Source: Phaeobacter sp. 22II1-1F12B (lineage in GTDB: Bacteria > Pseudomonadota > Alphaproteobacteria > Rhodobacterales > Rhodobacteraceae). Taken from it: a DNA stretch of 64,000 nucleotides. How positions within the stretch are numbered: the first letter of the stretch is position 1; each line of letters begins with the position of its first letter. Below the pieces are notes generated by a model, which did not search any database, was not told the DNA's origin, and was given only the letters and a program-made list of their open reading frames with translations. The position numbers and the translations under genes were made by a program. Below are positions 8,950 to 17,445 of this stretch, piece after piece. The stretch spans positions 1-64,000 of the forward strand of contig NZ_AQQP01000013.1 in assembly GCF_002210165.1 (NCBI RefSeq), given 5' to 3'.

Positions 8950-10134
8950 TCAGGCTTTTTCATAAAGCGTGGTGACGCAGGCCCCGCCGAGGCCCAGATT
9001 GTGCTGAAGCGCCAGACGTGCGCCATCAACCTGGCGCGCATCTGCCTGGCCGCGAAGCTGCTGAACGAGCTCGGTACATTGCGCTAGGCCGGTCGCCCCA
9101 AGCGGATGGCCTTTGGACAAAAGACCGCCCGACGGGTTGGTCACGTATTTTCCGCCGTAGGTGTTGTCGCCATCATCAACGAATTTCGCCGCTTCGCCGC
9201 GACCGCAAAGACCAAGCGCTTCATAGGTGATCAGCTCGTTGTGGGCGAAACAGTCGTGCAGTTCGACCACATCCACGTCCTCGGGCCCGATGCCCGCCGC
9301 CTCGTAGACCTGATCGGCGGCGCGCTTGGCCATCGAAAAGCCGACCACTTCGCGCATGTCATGGGCTTCGAAAGTTTCCGGGCCGTCCGTCGTCATGGCC
9401 TGCGCCGAGATCCGAACCGAACTGTCCAGTCCGTGCTTGTCGGCGAATTCCTTGGAACAAATGATCGCGGCGGCCGCGCCACAGGTTGGCGGACAGGCCA
9501 TGAGCTTGGTCATGATGCCGGGCCAGACGACCTGGGCGGCCATGACGTCTTCCGCCGTCACCTCCTGCCGGAACAGGGCAACCGGATTCTTCGCAGCATG
9601 TCGGCTGGCCTTGGCGCGGATTTTTGCGAAGGTTTCCAGGGGGGTGCCGAACTCGTCCATATGCGCCTTGCCCGCACCGCCGAAGTACCGCAGCGCCAGC
9701 GGGATCTCGGCACTGCCAACCAGTTCGTCGGTTTCTCTGTCGAATGCCGCAAACGGGCTGACCCGGTCATGGAACATCGCACCGATTGCGCCGGGCTGCA
9801 TCTGTTCGAACCCAAGTGCCAGAGCACATTCGACCGCGCCGCTTTCAACTGCCTGCCTGGCCAGGAACAGGGCGGACGATCCGGTCGAGCAGTTGTTGTT
9901 CACATTCAGAACCGGGATGCCTGTCATTCCGACATGGTACAGGGCGCGCTGACCGCAGGTGCTGTCGCCATAGACATAGCCAACATAGGCCTGTTGGACT
10001 TTATCATAGTCCAACCCCGCGTCTGCCAGAGCGGACCGGGTCGCAGCGGTCGCCATCACATCGTAGCTTTCGGATTTTCCCGGCTTCTGGAACGGGACCA
10101 TCCCAACGCCTGCAACATAGGCTTTGTCTGTCAT
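8950..10134 (-). CDS. SCP-x type thiolase (acetyl-CoA acetyltransferase-like)
   Basis: This 394-aa thiolase belongs to the sterol-carrier-protein-x branch. The nucleophilic Cys is ~82 in NNNCSTG, and the C-terminal part has NPSGGLLSKGHPLGATG, which provides the active-site His. No SCP2 domain is fused. SCP-x thiolases are known for cleaving 2-methyl-branched 3-oxoacyl-CoAs, which suits the branched-chain theme here. I chose the ATG at 10134, preceded by GGGAGAGAG; a TTG 15 bp upstream would also be in frame. An operator copy lies at 10190-10203, so the thiolase-SDR pair is probably transcribed from there. Confidence 0.9.
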   Translation of the reverse strand: MTDKAYVAGVGMVPFQKPGKSESYDVMATAATRSALADAGLDYDKVQQAYVGYVYGDSTCGQRALYHVGMTGIPVLNVNNNCSTGSSALFLARQAVESGAVECALALGFEQMQPGAIGAMFHDRVSPFAAFDRETDELVGSAEIPLALRYFGGAGKAHMDEFGTPLETFAKIRAKASRHAAKNPVALFRQEVTAEDVMAAQVVWPGIMTKLMACPPTCGAAAAIICSKEFADKHGLDSSVRISAQAMTTDGPETFEAHDMREVVGFSMAKRAADQVYEAAGIGPEDVDVVELHDCFAHNELITYEALGLCGRGEAAKFVDDGDNTYGGKYVTNPSGGLLSKGHPLGATGLAQCTELVQQLRGQADARQVDGARLALQHNLGLGGACVTTLYEKA

Positions 10135-10189
10135 TTCTCTCTCTCCCAAATTCGGTCAGGCCACCCTAATCGGTCCGACAGCCTATTTT

Positions 10190-10203
10190 CTACCATTTGT
10201 TAG
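10190..10203. promoter_or_regulatory. TetR-type operator copy 2 (thiolase operon)
   Basis: CTACCATTTGTTAG has one mismatch to the consensus in the left arm. It is 56 bp upstream of the thiolase ATG on the minus strand, with A/T-rich flanks. On the minus strand TAGAAA directly follows the core region and could serve as -10. Confidence 0.65.
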
Positions 10204-10271
10204 ATTTTTAATCCTAACCTTGGGAAGTGTCAATATCGCCAAGCTGTGACGTAGAGAGCTTGCGCTATTTT

Positions 10272-10285
10272 CTAACTTGTGTTTG
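10272..10285. promoter_or_regulatory. TetR-type operator copy 3 (paaY-like gene)
   Basis: CTAACTTGTGTTTG has right-arm mismatches. It lies in the context CTTGCGCTATTTT before and ATTTCGG after, almost identical to the copy at 17390-17403. A -35-like TTGCGC and a -10-like TTGATT bracket it with 17-bp spacing, driving the plus-strand gene at 10388. Confidence 0.65.
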
Positions 10286-10387
10286 ATTTCGGGCCACACG
10301 CCCTGATCGGCGACACAATTGAGGGATTCTGGTCCCGGCGCAACCGCCGACAAGCGTTTAGCACTCAGCTTACGAAAGGTGATCGGA

Positions 10388-10999
10388 ATGGCGTATTGTT
10401 ATGAATTCAGGGGGTTTATACCCGTTGTGCCCGAGGATACTTATGTCCACCCTCAGGCCGTTCTGATCGGGAATGTCATCCTGGGTCATGGGTGCTACAT
10501 CGGCCCCGGGGCAAGCTTGCGGGGCGATTTCGGCAGGATCGTGATCGGGGATGGAGCCAATGTTCAGGACAATTGCATCATCCATTCCTTTCCCGGCCGC
10601 GACGCCGTGGTGGAAAGCGACGGCCACATCGGCCATGGCGCGATCCTGCACGGTTGCACGGTGGGCCGGAACGCTCTGGTCGGAATGAATTCCGTCATTA
10701 TGGACGGTGTAGAGCTAGGGGCGGAATCGATTGTCGGCGCGCAGGCGTTTGTGCGTGGCGAAACCGTGATTCCGCCGCGTTCGATGGTGGTGGGATCGCC
10801 GGCAAAGGTGATCCGCGAGGTCAGCGAGAAAGAAATCGCGTGGAAAACGCGCGGCACCGGGGAATACCAGCAACTTGCGCGCGATTGTCTGGCCGGATTG
10901 ACGCCGGTCGAGCCGCTGAAGGCGGTCGAGGCAGACCGGCCCGGCATGGCGGCCTCTGACGTCGTCTCCATTAAGGAGGCGCGGCGGACATCGTCCTGA
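10388..10999 (+). CDS. Gamma-carbonic-anhydrase-fold hexapeptide protein, PaaY/CaiE family
   Basis: This left-handed beta-helix protein of 203 aa is close in sequence pattern to PaaY and CaiE. Signature stretches are [32 protein letters not shown] (written here only to locate residues ~18-50 in outline), the metal-ligand histidines in [16 protein letters not shown], and [11 protein letters not shown]. PaaY is a thioesterase that removes dead-end CoA esters in phenylacetate catabolism; a similar CoA-salvage role is plausible here, but no other paa genes are present. The ATG at 10388 is chosen over an upstream in-frame start because the PaaY-like sequence begins there. It has its own operator (10272-10285) and stands alone between divergent and convergent neighbours. 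Confidence 0.85.
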   Translation: MAYCYEFRGFIPVVPEDTYVHPQAVLIGNVILGHGCYIGPGASLRGDFGRIVIGDGANVQDNCIIHSFPGRDAVVESDGHIGHGAILHGCTVGRNALVGMNSVIMDGVELGAESIVGAQAFVRGETVIPPRSMVVGSPAKVIREVSEKEIAWKTRGTGEYQQLARDCLAGLTPVEPLKAVEADRPGMAASDVVSIKEARRTSS

Positions 11000-11027
11000 C
11001 CTGTCCGGGAACCGGACCGGTCAGGAC
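10993..11027. terminator. Hairpin between convergent genes, putative bidirectional terminator
   Basis: GTCCTGACC (10993-11001) pairs with GGTCAGGAC (11019-11027), and an inner TCCGG/CCGGA pair extends the stem. It overlaps the stop codon of the paaY-like gene and lies ~85 bp from the end of the convergent carboxyltransferase gene. There is no clear T-run. Confidence 0.5.
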
Positions 11028-11110
11028 TACTTCAGATTCCGAAAGCGCCAGATGCAAGCGCCTTGACGCGGAACGGCACCCCCCGACCCGGTGTGCCGTC
11101 CCTCAAGCCT

Positions 11111-12718
11111 TTACAGACGGAAGATCCCGTAGTGCGGATCGTCGATCGGTGCATTGAGCGAGGCAGAAATCGACATGCCAAGCGCGTTGCGTGTGTCCGC
11201 CGGGTCGAGGATGCCGTCGTCCCACAATTCCGAGGTCGAGGTATAAGCCTCGACATCGCGCTTGTATTTTTCCAGCACCGGTTCGCGGATCGCGGCGATT
11301 TCTTCTTCGGTCAGCTCTTTGCCTTCGCGCTCAAGCTGCCGAATCTTGACGTCCGCCATGGTATTTGCGGCCTGATCCGCCCCCATCACGCCGATCTCGG
11401 CCTGGGGCCACATGAACAGCGTGCGCGCGTCCCAGGCCCGTCCGCACATCCCGTAGTTGCCGGCCCCGTAAGACGCATTGGCGATCACTGTGAACTTCGG
11501 CACGACCGAGCCGCCCTGCGCCATCAGCATCTTGGCGCCATCCTTGGCGATGCCTCGTTCTTCGTATTCGCGGCCCACCATATAGCCGGTGATGTTCTGG
11601 AAAAAGACCAGAGGCGTGCGGTTCTGGTTGCACAACTGCATGAAATGCGCTGCCTTGAGCGAACTGTCGTTGAACAGCACCCCGTTGTTGGCAAGGATGC
11701 CGACCTTGTAACCCCAGATATGGGCAAAGCCGCACACCATCGTGGTGCCATAGTCCGGCTGGTATTCGTGAAAGCGTGAGCCGTCCACGATCCGGGCCAG
11801 AACCTCGCGCATGTCGAACTGGGTTTTCCGGTCTTTTGGAATGATCCCGTAGAGTTCTTTGGGGTCATAGTAAGGCTCTTCATAGGCCGCGGTTTCGATG
11901 ATCGTTTTCGGCGTGCGCTTCCACTGGCCGACAATCTCGCGGGCCAGTGAAAAGGCGTGTTGTTCGGTCGCGGCGCGATAGTCGCCGGTGCCCGATACCG
12001 AGGTGTGCATGACCGCGCCGCCAAGCTCCTGAACACCGACCTCTTCGCCGGTAGCCGCCTTGACCAGCGGGGGACCGCCAAGGAAAATCGCCCCTGTGCC
12101 TTCGATGATGATGTTGTAGTCGCTCAGCGTCGGCACATAGGCGCCGCCAGCCGTGCAGTGACCGCCGACCACGGCAATCTGCGGGATATTGGCCTGGCTC
12201 AGCTTGACCTGGTTGCGGAACACCCGCCCGCCCAGATACCGGTCGGGAAACACCCCGTGCTGCAGCGGCAGGAAACCGCCCGCGCTGTCGCAGATATGGA
12301 TGACCGGCAGACGGTTTTCCAGCGCGACATCCAGAAGACGCACGACCTTTTTGACCGTATGTGGATACCAAGCCCCGCCCTTGACGCTAGCGTCGTTGGC
12401 GTGGATGGCGACCTCGCGACCCTGCACAATACCGATGCCCGTCACCACAGCGGCGCCAGGCACGGTGCCATCGTATTCGCGACAGGCGGCAAGTGTGGAA
12501 AACTCCAAAAACGGAGTGCCGGGGTCCAGCAGCAGTTTCAACCGCTCGCGCACGCCCAGTTTGTTCTGGCGGGCAAGGCGGTCGATATCGCGTTGCGGGC
12601 GTTCGAAACGCGCCGCGTGCTGGCGGGCGTGGAATTCCTTCAGCCGTTCAGACATGGCGGCATAGTTTGCCTTGTAGTCGGCGGCATTGGTGTCGATCAG
12701 ACTTTCAATCCTGCGCAT
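11111..12718 (-). CDS. Acyl-CoA carboxylase beta subunit (carboxyltransferase), AtuA-linked
   Basis: This is the second carboxyltransferase of the window (535 aa). Motifs are PGAAVVTGIGIV, CDSAGGFLPLQ, GGHCTAGGAYVPTLSDY, FFQNITGYMVG and NASYGAGNYGMCGR. It is of the MCC/GCC beta type but clearly divergent from the copies at 5682 and 39992. The ATG at 12718 follows GGAGGAG with good spacing; a GTG at 12724 overlapping the BCCP stop is the alternative. It is the last gene of an operon with a separate BCCP, a separate biotin carboxylase and an AtuA-family protein, so it may be a geranyl-CoA-carboxylase-like enzyme, although the true acyl substrate is unknown. Confidence 0.9.
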   Translation of the reverse strand: MRRIESLIDTNAADYKANYAAMSERLKEFHARQHAARFERPQRDIDRLARQNKLGVRERLKLLLDPGTPFLEFSTLAACREYDGTVPGAAVVTGIGIVQGREVAIHANDASVKGGAWYPHTVKKVVRLLDVALENRLPVIHICDSAGGFLPLQHGVFPDRYLGGRVFRNQVKLSQANIPQIAVVGGHCTAGGAYVPTLSDYNIIIEGTGAIFLGGPPLVKAATGEEVGVQELGGAVMHTSVSGTGDYRAATEQHAFSLAREIVGQWKRTPKTIIETAAYEEPYYDPKELYGIIPKDRKTQFDMREVLARIVDGSRFHEYQPDYGTTMVCGFAHIWGYKVGILANNGVLFNDSSLKAAHFMQLCNQNRTPLVFFQNITGYMVGREYEERGIAKDGAKMLMAQGGSVVPKFTVIANASYGAGNYGMCGRAWDARTLFMWPQAEIGVMGADQAANTMADVKIRQLEREGKELTEEEIAAIREPVLEKYKRDVEAYTSTSELWDDGILDPADTRNALGMSISASLNAPIDDPHYGIFRL

Positions 12719-12720
12719 TG

Positions 12721-13224
12721 TCACTCCTCCTCCGGGGCCAATTGGGCCAGGATGTCTTTCAGACCAAAACTGTCGCCTTCGGCGAATGGCATTTCGGCAA
12801 CGACCCCGTCGCGCGGGGCCGTCAGTGTGGTTTCCAACTTCATGCTTTCGATCACCAGAAGCGGCTGGCCTTCTTCAACCGCATCGCCGGGTTTAACCGC
12901 AACCGACACCACGACACCCGGCATGGGCGCCACCAATCGGTCGTCGCTCGCGCCACCGTCGCTTCCGGCCAGGCGTTCGGCGGGATCAACCCGCCCGACT
13001 TCGTAGGTTCGCCCGTCCATGTGCACAAAAGTTGCTTCCGGCCCCACGGCCAGTCGCAATTCGCGCACAACACCCTTGGCCCTCAGCTTGTAACCGCCCG
13101 GCAGACCCGTCGGGTCCAATTGGCAGGCAACAGCGCCAGTGGGGGTATTGAGCACGAACCGGCTGCCATCATGACCCAGCCAGCAATCAGTCTCTTCTCC
13201 GTCCATCTGAAAAATCCGTTGCAT
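12721..13224 (-). CDS. Stand-alone biotin carboxyl carrier protein
   Basis: This 167-aa protein has a C-terminal biotinyl domain, with VIESMKLET carrying the biotinylated Lys at ~129 and APMPGVVVSV before it. The N-terminal ~85 residues resemble the BT/linker part of fused alpha subunits. It is therefore the C-terminal half of a 3-methylcrotonyl/geranyl-CoA carboxylase alpha subunit encoded as a separate gene. The ATG at 13224 shares one base with the biotin carboxylase stop (TGATG) and has GGAG six bases upstream; a GTG at 13236 is the alternative. The neighbours supply the biotin carboxylase and carboxyltransferase. Confidence 0.87.
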   Translation of the reverse strand: MQRIFQMDGEETDCWLGHDGSRFVLNTPTGAVACQLDPTGLPGGYKLRAKGVVRELRLAVGPEATFVHMDGRTYEVGRVDPAERLAGSDGGASDDRLVAPMPGVVVSVAVKPGDAVEEGQPLLVIESMKLETTLTAPRDGVVAEMPFAEGDSFGLKDILAQLAPEEE

Positions 13225-14693
13225 CAGTTTCTCCACCCACCCATCTTGCGGTACATTTCCGGTATCTGCATTACGTCACTCACCAGGCGCTCGTCCGATA
13301 GGGCCGCCGCCGCCATCAGCAAGTCAGAGACATCTTCGCCCGGCGCGGTCAGCGTTTCGGATTTTTCAGCCAGGAAGCCAGTTGAAACGTCACCAGAGGC
13401 GAAATCCGGATGTGCAAGGATTGCATCCAGATAACCGGTGTTGGTCGTTACCCCGAGAATCACATAGCTTTGCACCGCGCTCCGGGCACGGGCGATGGCC
13501 TGCGCGCGATCCGGGCCATGCACGATCAGCTTGGACAACATCGGGTCGAAGTCGGTCGTTACCTTGCCGCCATCCAGAATGCCGCTGTCTACGCGGATCC
13601 CCTCGCCCTGGGGTTCGTCCAGCAGCAGGATATTGCCGATCGCGGGGCGAAAATCGGCGGTCGCATCCTCGGCACAGATGCGCAGTTCGATCGAGTGTCC
13701 GGTTTGGGGAATATCCGCCTGTACGGCGCTCAGCCCGTCGCCCGCCGCGACACGCAACTGCTCGGCAACCAGATCAAAGCCGGTTACCATCTCGGTCACC
13801 GGATGTTCGACCTGAAGGCGGGTGTTCATTTCCAGGAAATAAAAGGCCCCATCCTGTGCATAGATGAATTCGACAGTCCCTGCCCCGCGGTATTTGACGG
13901 CGCGGGCAATTCCGGCAGCGGTCTCGCAGATCTCATCCCGTTGCTCGGGGGTCAGCGCCGGTGACGGCGTTTCCTCGATAATCTTCTGGAACCGGCGCTG
14001 GATCGAACATTCACGTTCCCAGAAATGGACCACGTTGCCCTGTCCGTCGCCCATCACCTGCACCTCGATATGGCGCGGGCGTTCGATATAGCGTTCGACG
14101 AAAAGCCGCCCGTCGCCGAAATATCGTTCGCCTTCGCGGCGCGCGGTTTCGATTTCGGTCTCCAGCGTGCTGTCCTCGCGTACGACGCGCATGCCCTTGC
14201 CGCCACCGCCGGCCGAGGGCTTGATGAGCAGCGGATAGCCAACGGCGCGGGCGCGTTCGACAAAGCTCGCCGGATCATCATCCTCGATGGCCGAGGGGGC
14301 GACGGGAAACCCGCGTTCCTCGACGAAGGCGCGGGCGCGGACCTTGTCCCCCATCAGGTCGATGACCTCGGACGTCGGGCCGACAAAGGTCACTCCGGCT
14401 TTTTCCAGCGCCGCGACAAAACCGGCATTCTCTGACAGAAAGCCATAGCCGGGATGAACCGCGTCCGCGCCGATCCCTTTGGCGGCTTCGACGATCTGAG
14501 GAATATCGAGATAGGCGGCCACGGGCGTCGGGCCCTCGATCATCACGACCTCATCTGCGATCAGATGCGCTGGCCCCTCTTGCTCGGCGACATGACGCAA
14601 CACGGCAGTCGCAAGCCCGCGGGCCTTAGCGGTGCGCAACACGCGCGCCGCGATCTCGCCCCGATTGGCGACCAGGAGTTTCGAAATGGTCAT
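13224..14693 (-). CDS. Biotin carboxylase subunit, not fused to BCCP
   Basis: This 489-aa biotin carboxylase has KLLVANRGEIAAR at the N-terminus, ATP-grasp loop KPSAGGGGKGMR, and EMNTRLQVEHPVTEMVTG. It ends shortly after the carboxylase domain (tail MYRKMGGWRN) where the other two alpha subunits of the window continue into a biotinyl domain. The BCCP is the next gene (TGATG junction). It activates bicarbonate with ATP and carboxylates biotin. The gene lies 12 bp after the AtuA-family gene. The split, rather than a frameshift, is supported by clean start, stop and ribosome binding site signals. Confidence 0.92.
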   Translation of the reverse strand: MTISKLLVANRGEIAARVLRTAKARGLATAVLRHVAEQEGPAHLIADEVVMIEGPTPVAAYLDIPQIVEAAKGIGADAVHPGYGFLSENAGFVAALEKAGVTFVGPTSEVIDLMGDKVRARAFVEERGFPVAPSAIEDDDPASFVERARAVGYPLLIKPSAGGGGKGMRVVREDSTLETEIETARREGERYFGDGRLFVERYIERPRHIEVQVMGDGQGNVVHFWERECSIQRRFQKIIEETPSPALTPEQRDEICETAAGIARAVKYRGAGTVEFIYAQDGAFYFLEMNTRLQVEHPVTEMVTGFDLVAEQLRVAAGDGLSAVQADIPQTGHSIELRICAEDATADFRPAIGNILLLDEPQGEGIRVDSGILDGGKVTTDFDPMLSKLIVHGPDRAQAIARARSAVQSYVILGVTTNTGYLDAILAHPDFASGDVSTGFLAEKSETLTAPGEDVSDLLMAAAALSDERLVSDVMQIPEMYRKMGGWRN

Positions 14694-14705
14694 GGTGTCG
14701 TCCTC

Positions 14706-16505
14706 TTAGTTCCGGGCCGCGGCATTCAGTCCGTCACGTGCGGCCAGATCGGCTGGCACGGGAATTTCGATATCAAGCAGCATCTGCGCGAACCCTTTGC
14801 CCTGCGGGTCTATGCGGACCGAGGCGATGCCGCCACCGCCAAGCGATTCATGCAACAGGAAATTCAGCGAATGGCTTCCAGGCAAGTCGAACCGTTCTAC
14901 CCTGCCGTCGCAGACATGGGAGAAATAGTCCTTCACCACCTCTTCACTGAGAGCCGAGCGGATATATGGTAGGTAGTCCGGTTTGCGCGCGAGGATGCCG
15001 ATATTGGCGATGTCCCCCTTGTCGCCCGAGCGGCCCCAGACCAAATCGACGAGGCGGACCTCGACAACGTCCGGACCGGGCTCGCGGCTATCTGCGGGCG
15101 GTGCGGCAGGCGGATCAAGGTGGACTGGCGTAGTGGCCACGCTCACGGGCACATCCTTGCCGTCGACCTCGACCGCGACGGGGGTTTCGGCCTTGCTCTG
15201 AAGGAAGGAAAATAGACGGACCACCGGCTGCACCTTTGGCCGTCCGGCGAAGAACCCGGTCAGACCCTGCGCGGTCGAAATCGCCATCGGTGCGATTTCG
15301 CCGGCAAAGATGTTCAGCGCGGCGCGATCATCATGGACCGCGCCGATCTTGAGCACCACCTCGCGGGTCCGGGCGCGCGCATTTGCGCCATAGGCCGCCT
15401 CGGCCCCCAGCACCTCGACGCTGACCTGCCGGAAATCTCCCATGTTGCGGTCGCGGAAAATCCGGCGACAGCGGGTCAGGATCGCCTCGGCCACACGTTC
15501 GGCCTTGGCGGGTGCGTCAATCGCAGCCAGTGTCAGGGTAGAGACCGCGCGCCAGCCATCGGCATGGGTCGCCGACACCTTGTAGCTGTCGGTGCGCCCA
15601 AGCCCCCTGCCGCCCTTGACCAGCACCCGGTCGGGTCCGACCTGTTCCAGGGTGACCCCGGACCAGTCGCAGATCACGTCGGGCAACAGGTAGGCGCGCG
15701 GGTCCCCGATTTCATAGAGCATCTGCTCTCCGACTGACCCGGGCACGACCAGCCCGCCGGTGTCAGGCGTCTTGGTCATGATGAAACTGCCGTCTTCGGA
15801 CACCTCGACGATGGGCATGCCCATATTGTCCCAACCCGGCACGTCCTGCCAGTCGGTGAAGTTGCCGCCGGTTCCCTGGGGGCCGCATTCGATCAGGTGG
15901 CCGGCCAGCGATCCCTGGCTGAGCTTGTCCCAGTCATCGTCGCCCCAGCCGTATTCATGCATCAGGGGACCAAGCGCGACCGCGCTGTCGGCGCAGCGTC
16001 CGGTGATCACGATGTCGGCCCCGGCATCCAGCGCGGCAGCGATGGGGCGGGCACCCAGATAGGCATTCATGCTCCAGATATCATCTGGAAATGCGACACC
16101 CGAGAACATTTCCGTCTGACCGTTTCTGCGAATTTCATCGGCCCTGGGCAACAGGTCATCGCCTAGCACGACTCCGATGGACAGATCGATCCCGGCCTGG
16201 GCGGCGGCTTTGGCAAGCGCATCGCTGCAGCCACGCGGGTTCACGCCCCCTGCATTGGCAACGACCTTGATCCCTTTTGCCTTGATATCCGGCAACCAGG
16301 GTGCCAGCGCCTTGACGAAGTCCGGCGCATAGCCCGACTCGGGCGCTTTTGCGCGGGCCCGCGCCATCAGCGACATTGTCACCTCTGCCAGATAGTCAAA
16401 CACCAGATAGTCGATCTCGCCCTTTGAAACCAGTTGACCGATCGCTTCCGGCGTATCGCCCCAGAAGCCCGACGCGCATCCGATGCGCAGCTTTCGTTCC
16501 GACAT
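14706..16505 (-). CDS. AtuA-family protein (DUF1446 plus C-terminal AtuA-like domain)
   Basis: This 599-aa protein belongs to the acyclic-terpene-utilisation AtuA family. The N-terminal ~450 residues begin with KLRIGCASGFWGDT and contain VVANAGGVNPRG and VITGRCADSA, typical of DUF1446; the C-terminal ~110 residues (VWGRSGDKGDIANIG onward) form the second AtuA-like domain. AtuA is required in terpene catabolism clusters of Pseudomonas, but its biochemical role is not established. It lies next to a split biotin-dependent carboxylase, a combination that recurs in acyl-CoA carboxylase loci. The ribosome binding site GAGGAGGAGAGGA supports the ATG at 16505. Function beyond family membership is unknown. 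Confidence 0.85.
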   Translation of the reverse strand: MSERKLRIGCASGFWGDTPEAIGQLVSKGEIDYLVFDYLAEVTMSLMARARAKAPESGYAPDFVKALAPWLPDIKAKGIKVVANAGGVNPRGCSDALAKAAAQAGIDLSIGVVLGDDLLPRADEIRRNGQTEMFSGVAFPDDIWSMNAYLGARPIAAALDAGADIVITGRCADSAVALGPLMHEYGWGDDDWDKLSQGSLAGHLIECGPQGTGGNFTDWQDVPGWDNMGMPIVEVSEDGSFIMTKTPDTGGLVVPGSVGEQMLYEIGDPRAYLLPDVICDWSGVTLEQVGPDRVLVKGGRGLGRTDSYKVSATHADGWRAVSTLTLAAIDAPAKAERVAEAILTRCRRIFRDRNMGDFRQVSVEVLGAEAAYGANARARTREVVLKIGAVHDDRAALNIFAGEIAPMAISTAQGLTGFFAGRPKVQPVVRLFSFLQSKAETPVAVEVDGKDVPVSVATTPVHLDPPAAPPADSREPGPDVVEVRLVDLVWGRSGDKGDIANIGILARKPDYLPYIRSALSEEVVKDYFSHVCDGRVERFDLPGSHSLNFLLHESLGGGGIASVRIDPQGKGFAQMLLDIEIPVPADLAARDGLNAAARN

Positions 16506-16526
16506 ATTCCTCTCCTCCTCGCTTGA

Positions 16527-17312
16527 TCAGCGGCCCGTCCATTCAGGTTTGCGCTTCGCAATGAAGGCATCAAAGCCTTCGCGCGCGTCTTCGGTCTGCG
16601 CCACACGCGGTAAAAGTGTTTCTGCAAACCGCATTTGCTGCGGATAGGTCATATCCTCCATCGCGTGACAGGCGTATTTTCCCAGCCGGATCGCGCTCGG
16701 CGACTGCGCAGCAATCTGGGCAACCAGTTCTGCAACCTTGTCGTCCAACCCCGCGGCATCGGTCACATAGTTGACCAGATTGAACTGCAGGGCTTCCTCG
16801 GCCGTCAGAGGAACGCCGGTGATGAACATCTCCATCAGCCTCCGCCGGGGCAGCACGCGTATCATGGGTGGCACGATCGTCATGGGAAACAGACCCACCT
16901 TCACTTCCGGCGTTCCGATGCGGGCATGATCCGCCATCACAGCCAGATCGCAGGCACAGATGATGCCCGCTCCTGCCCCCATCGCGACGCCATTGATGCG
17001 CGCGATCGTTGGCTTTCGGCACGCCTGTATCGTCTCGAACAACCTTCCGGCAAAATGATCCGGGTCCGCCGGATCCTGAACAAACGGGCCGCCATCCGCC
17101 CCCGCCTTGATGTCGCCCCCGGCACAGAAGGCGCGCTCGCCCTCGCCGGTCAGAACGATCACGCGGCAGTCGCTGTCCCTCTCGGCAGCACATATGGCGG
17201 CCATGATCCCGTCTGCGACCTCACGGTTGAGGGCATTTCGATTGTCAGGACGTCGAATCGTGATACGCACTTCTTTGCCGAGTGCCTGCGATTGAACAAC
17301 GCTCTCAGTCAT
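16527..17312 (-). CDS. Enoyl-CoA hydratase/isomerase family protein
   Basis: This crotonase-fold protein of 261 aa has the oxyanion-hole loops FCAGGDIK and NGVAMGAGAGI and the segment IGTPEVKVGLFPM, which resembles the LiuC-like hydratase at 4878-5672 (PEVKVG versus TEVKLG). This suggests a hydratase for a branched or carboxylated enoyl-CoA. It is the first gene of the AtuA-carboxylase operon. The ATG at 17312 follows GGGGGAGC; seven additional N-terminal residues would be encoded by an upstream start. The operator at 17390-17403 is 77 bp upstream and is shared with the divergent dehydrogenase operon. Confidence 0.86.
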   Translation of the reverse strand: MTESVVQSQALGKEVRITIRRPDNRNALNREVADGIMAAICAAERDSDCRVIVLTGEGERAFCAGGDIKAGADGGPFVQDPADPDHFAGRLFETIQACRKPTIARINGVAMGAGAGIICACDLAVMADHARIGTPEVKVGLFPMTIVPPMIRVLPRRRLMEMFITGVPLTAEEALQFNLVNYVTDAAGLDDKVAELVAQIAAQSPSAIRLGKYACHAMEDMTYPQQMRFAETLLPRVAQTEDAREGFDAFIAKRKPEWTGR

Positions 17313-17389
17313 TTCCGAAGCTCCCCCCTGCATTTAGGACACCGCGCTTTCTTACGTCAGGTCGTCAAAAGCTTGGCTTGATCTATTTT

Positions 17390-17403
17390 CTAACATGTGT
17401 TTG
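17390..17403. promoter_or_regulatory. TetR-type operator copy 4 (divergent promoter)
   Basis: CTAACATGTGTTTG lies in the 133-bp gap between the divergent hydratase-AtuA-carboxylase and dehydrogenase operons. On the plus strand it is bracketed by TTGATC and TTGATT with a 17-bp spacing. The surrounding 30 bp closely match the copies at 10272 and 35392. Confidence 0.72.
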
Positions 17404-17445
17404 ATTTTGGTCAACACGGCGGACGACATTTTTCGGGAGGATGAT

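Noticed and set aside
12721-14693. Possible frameshift splitting a fused biotin carboxylase/BCCP gene
   Set aside because: The junction has a normal TGATG overlap and a ribosome binding site, and both products have complete domains, so a genuine split gene is the simpler reading.
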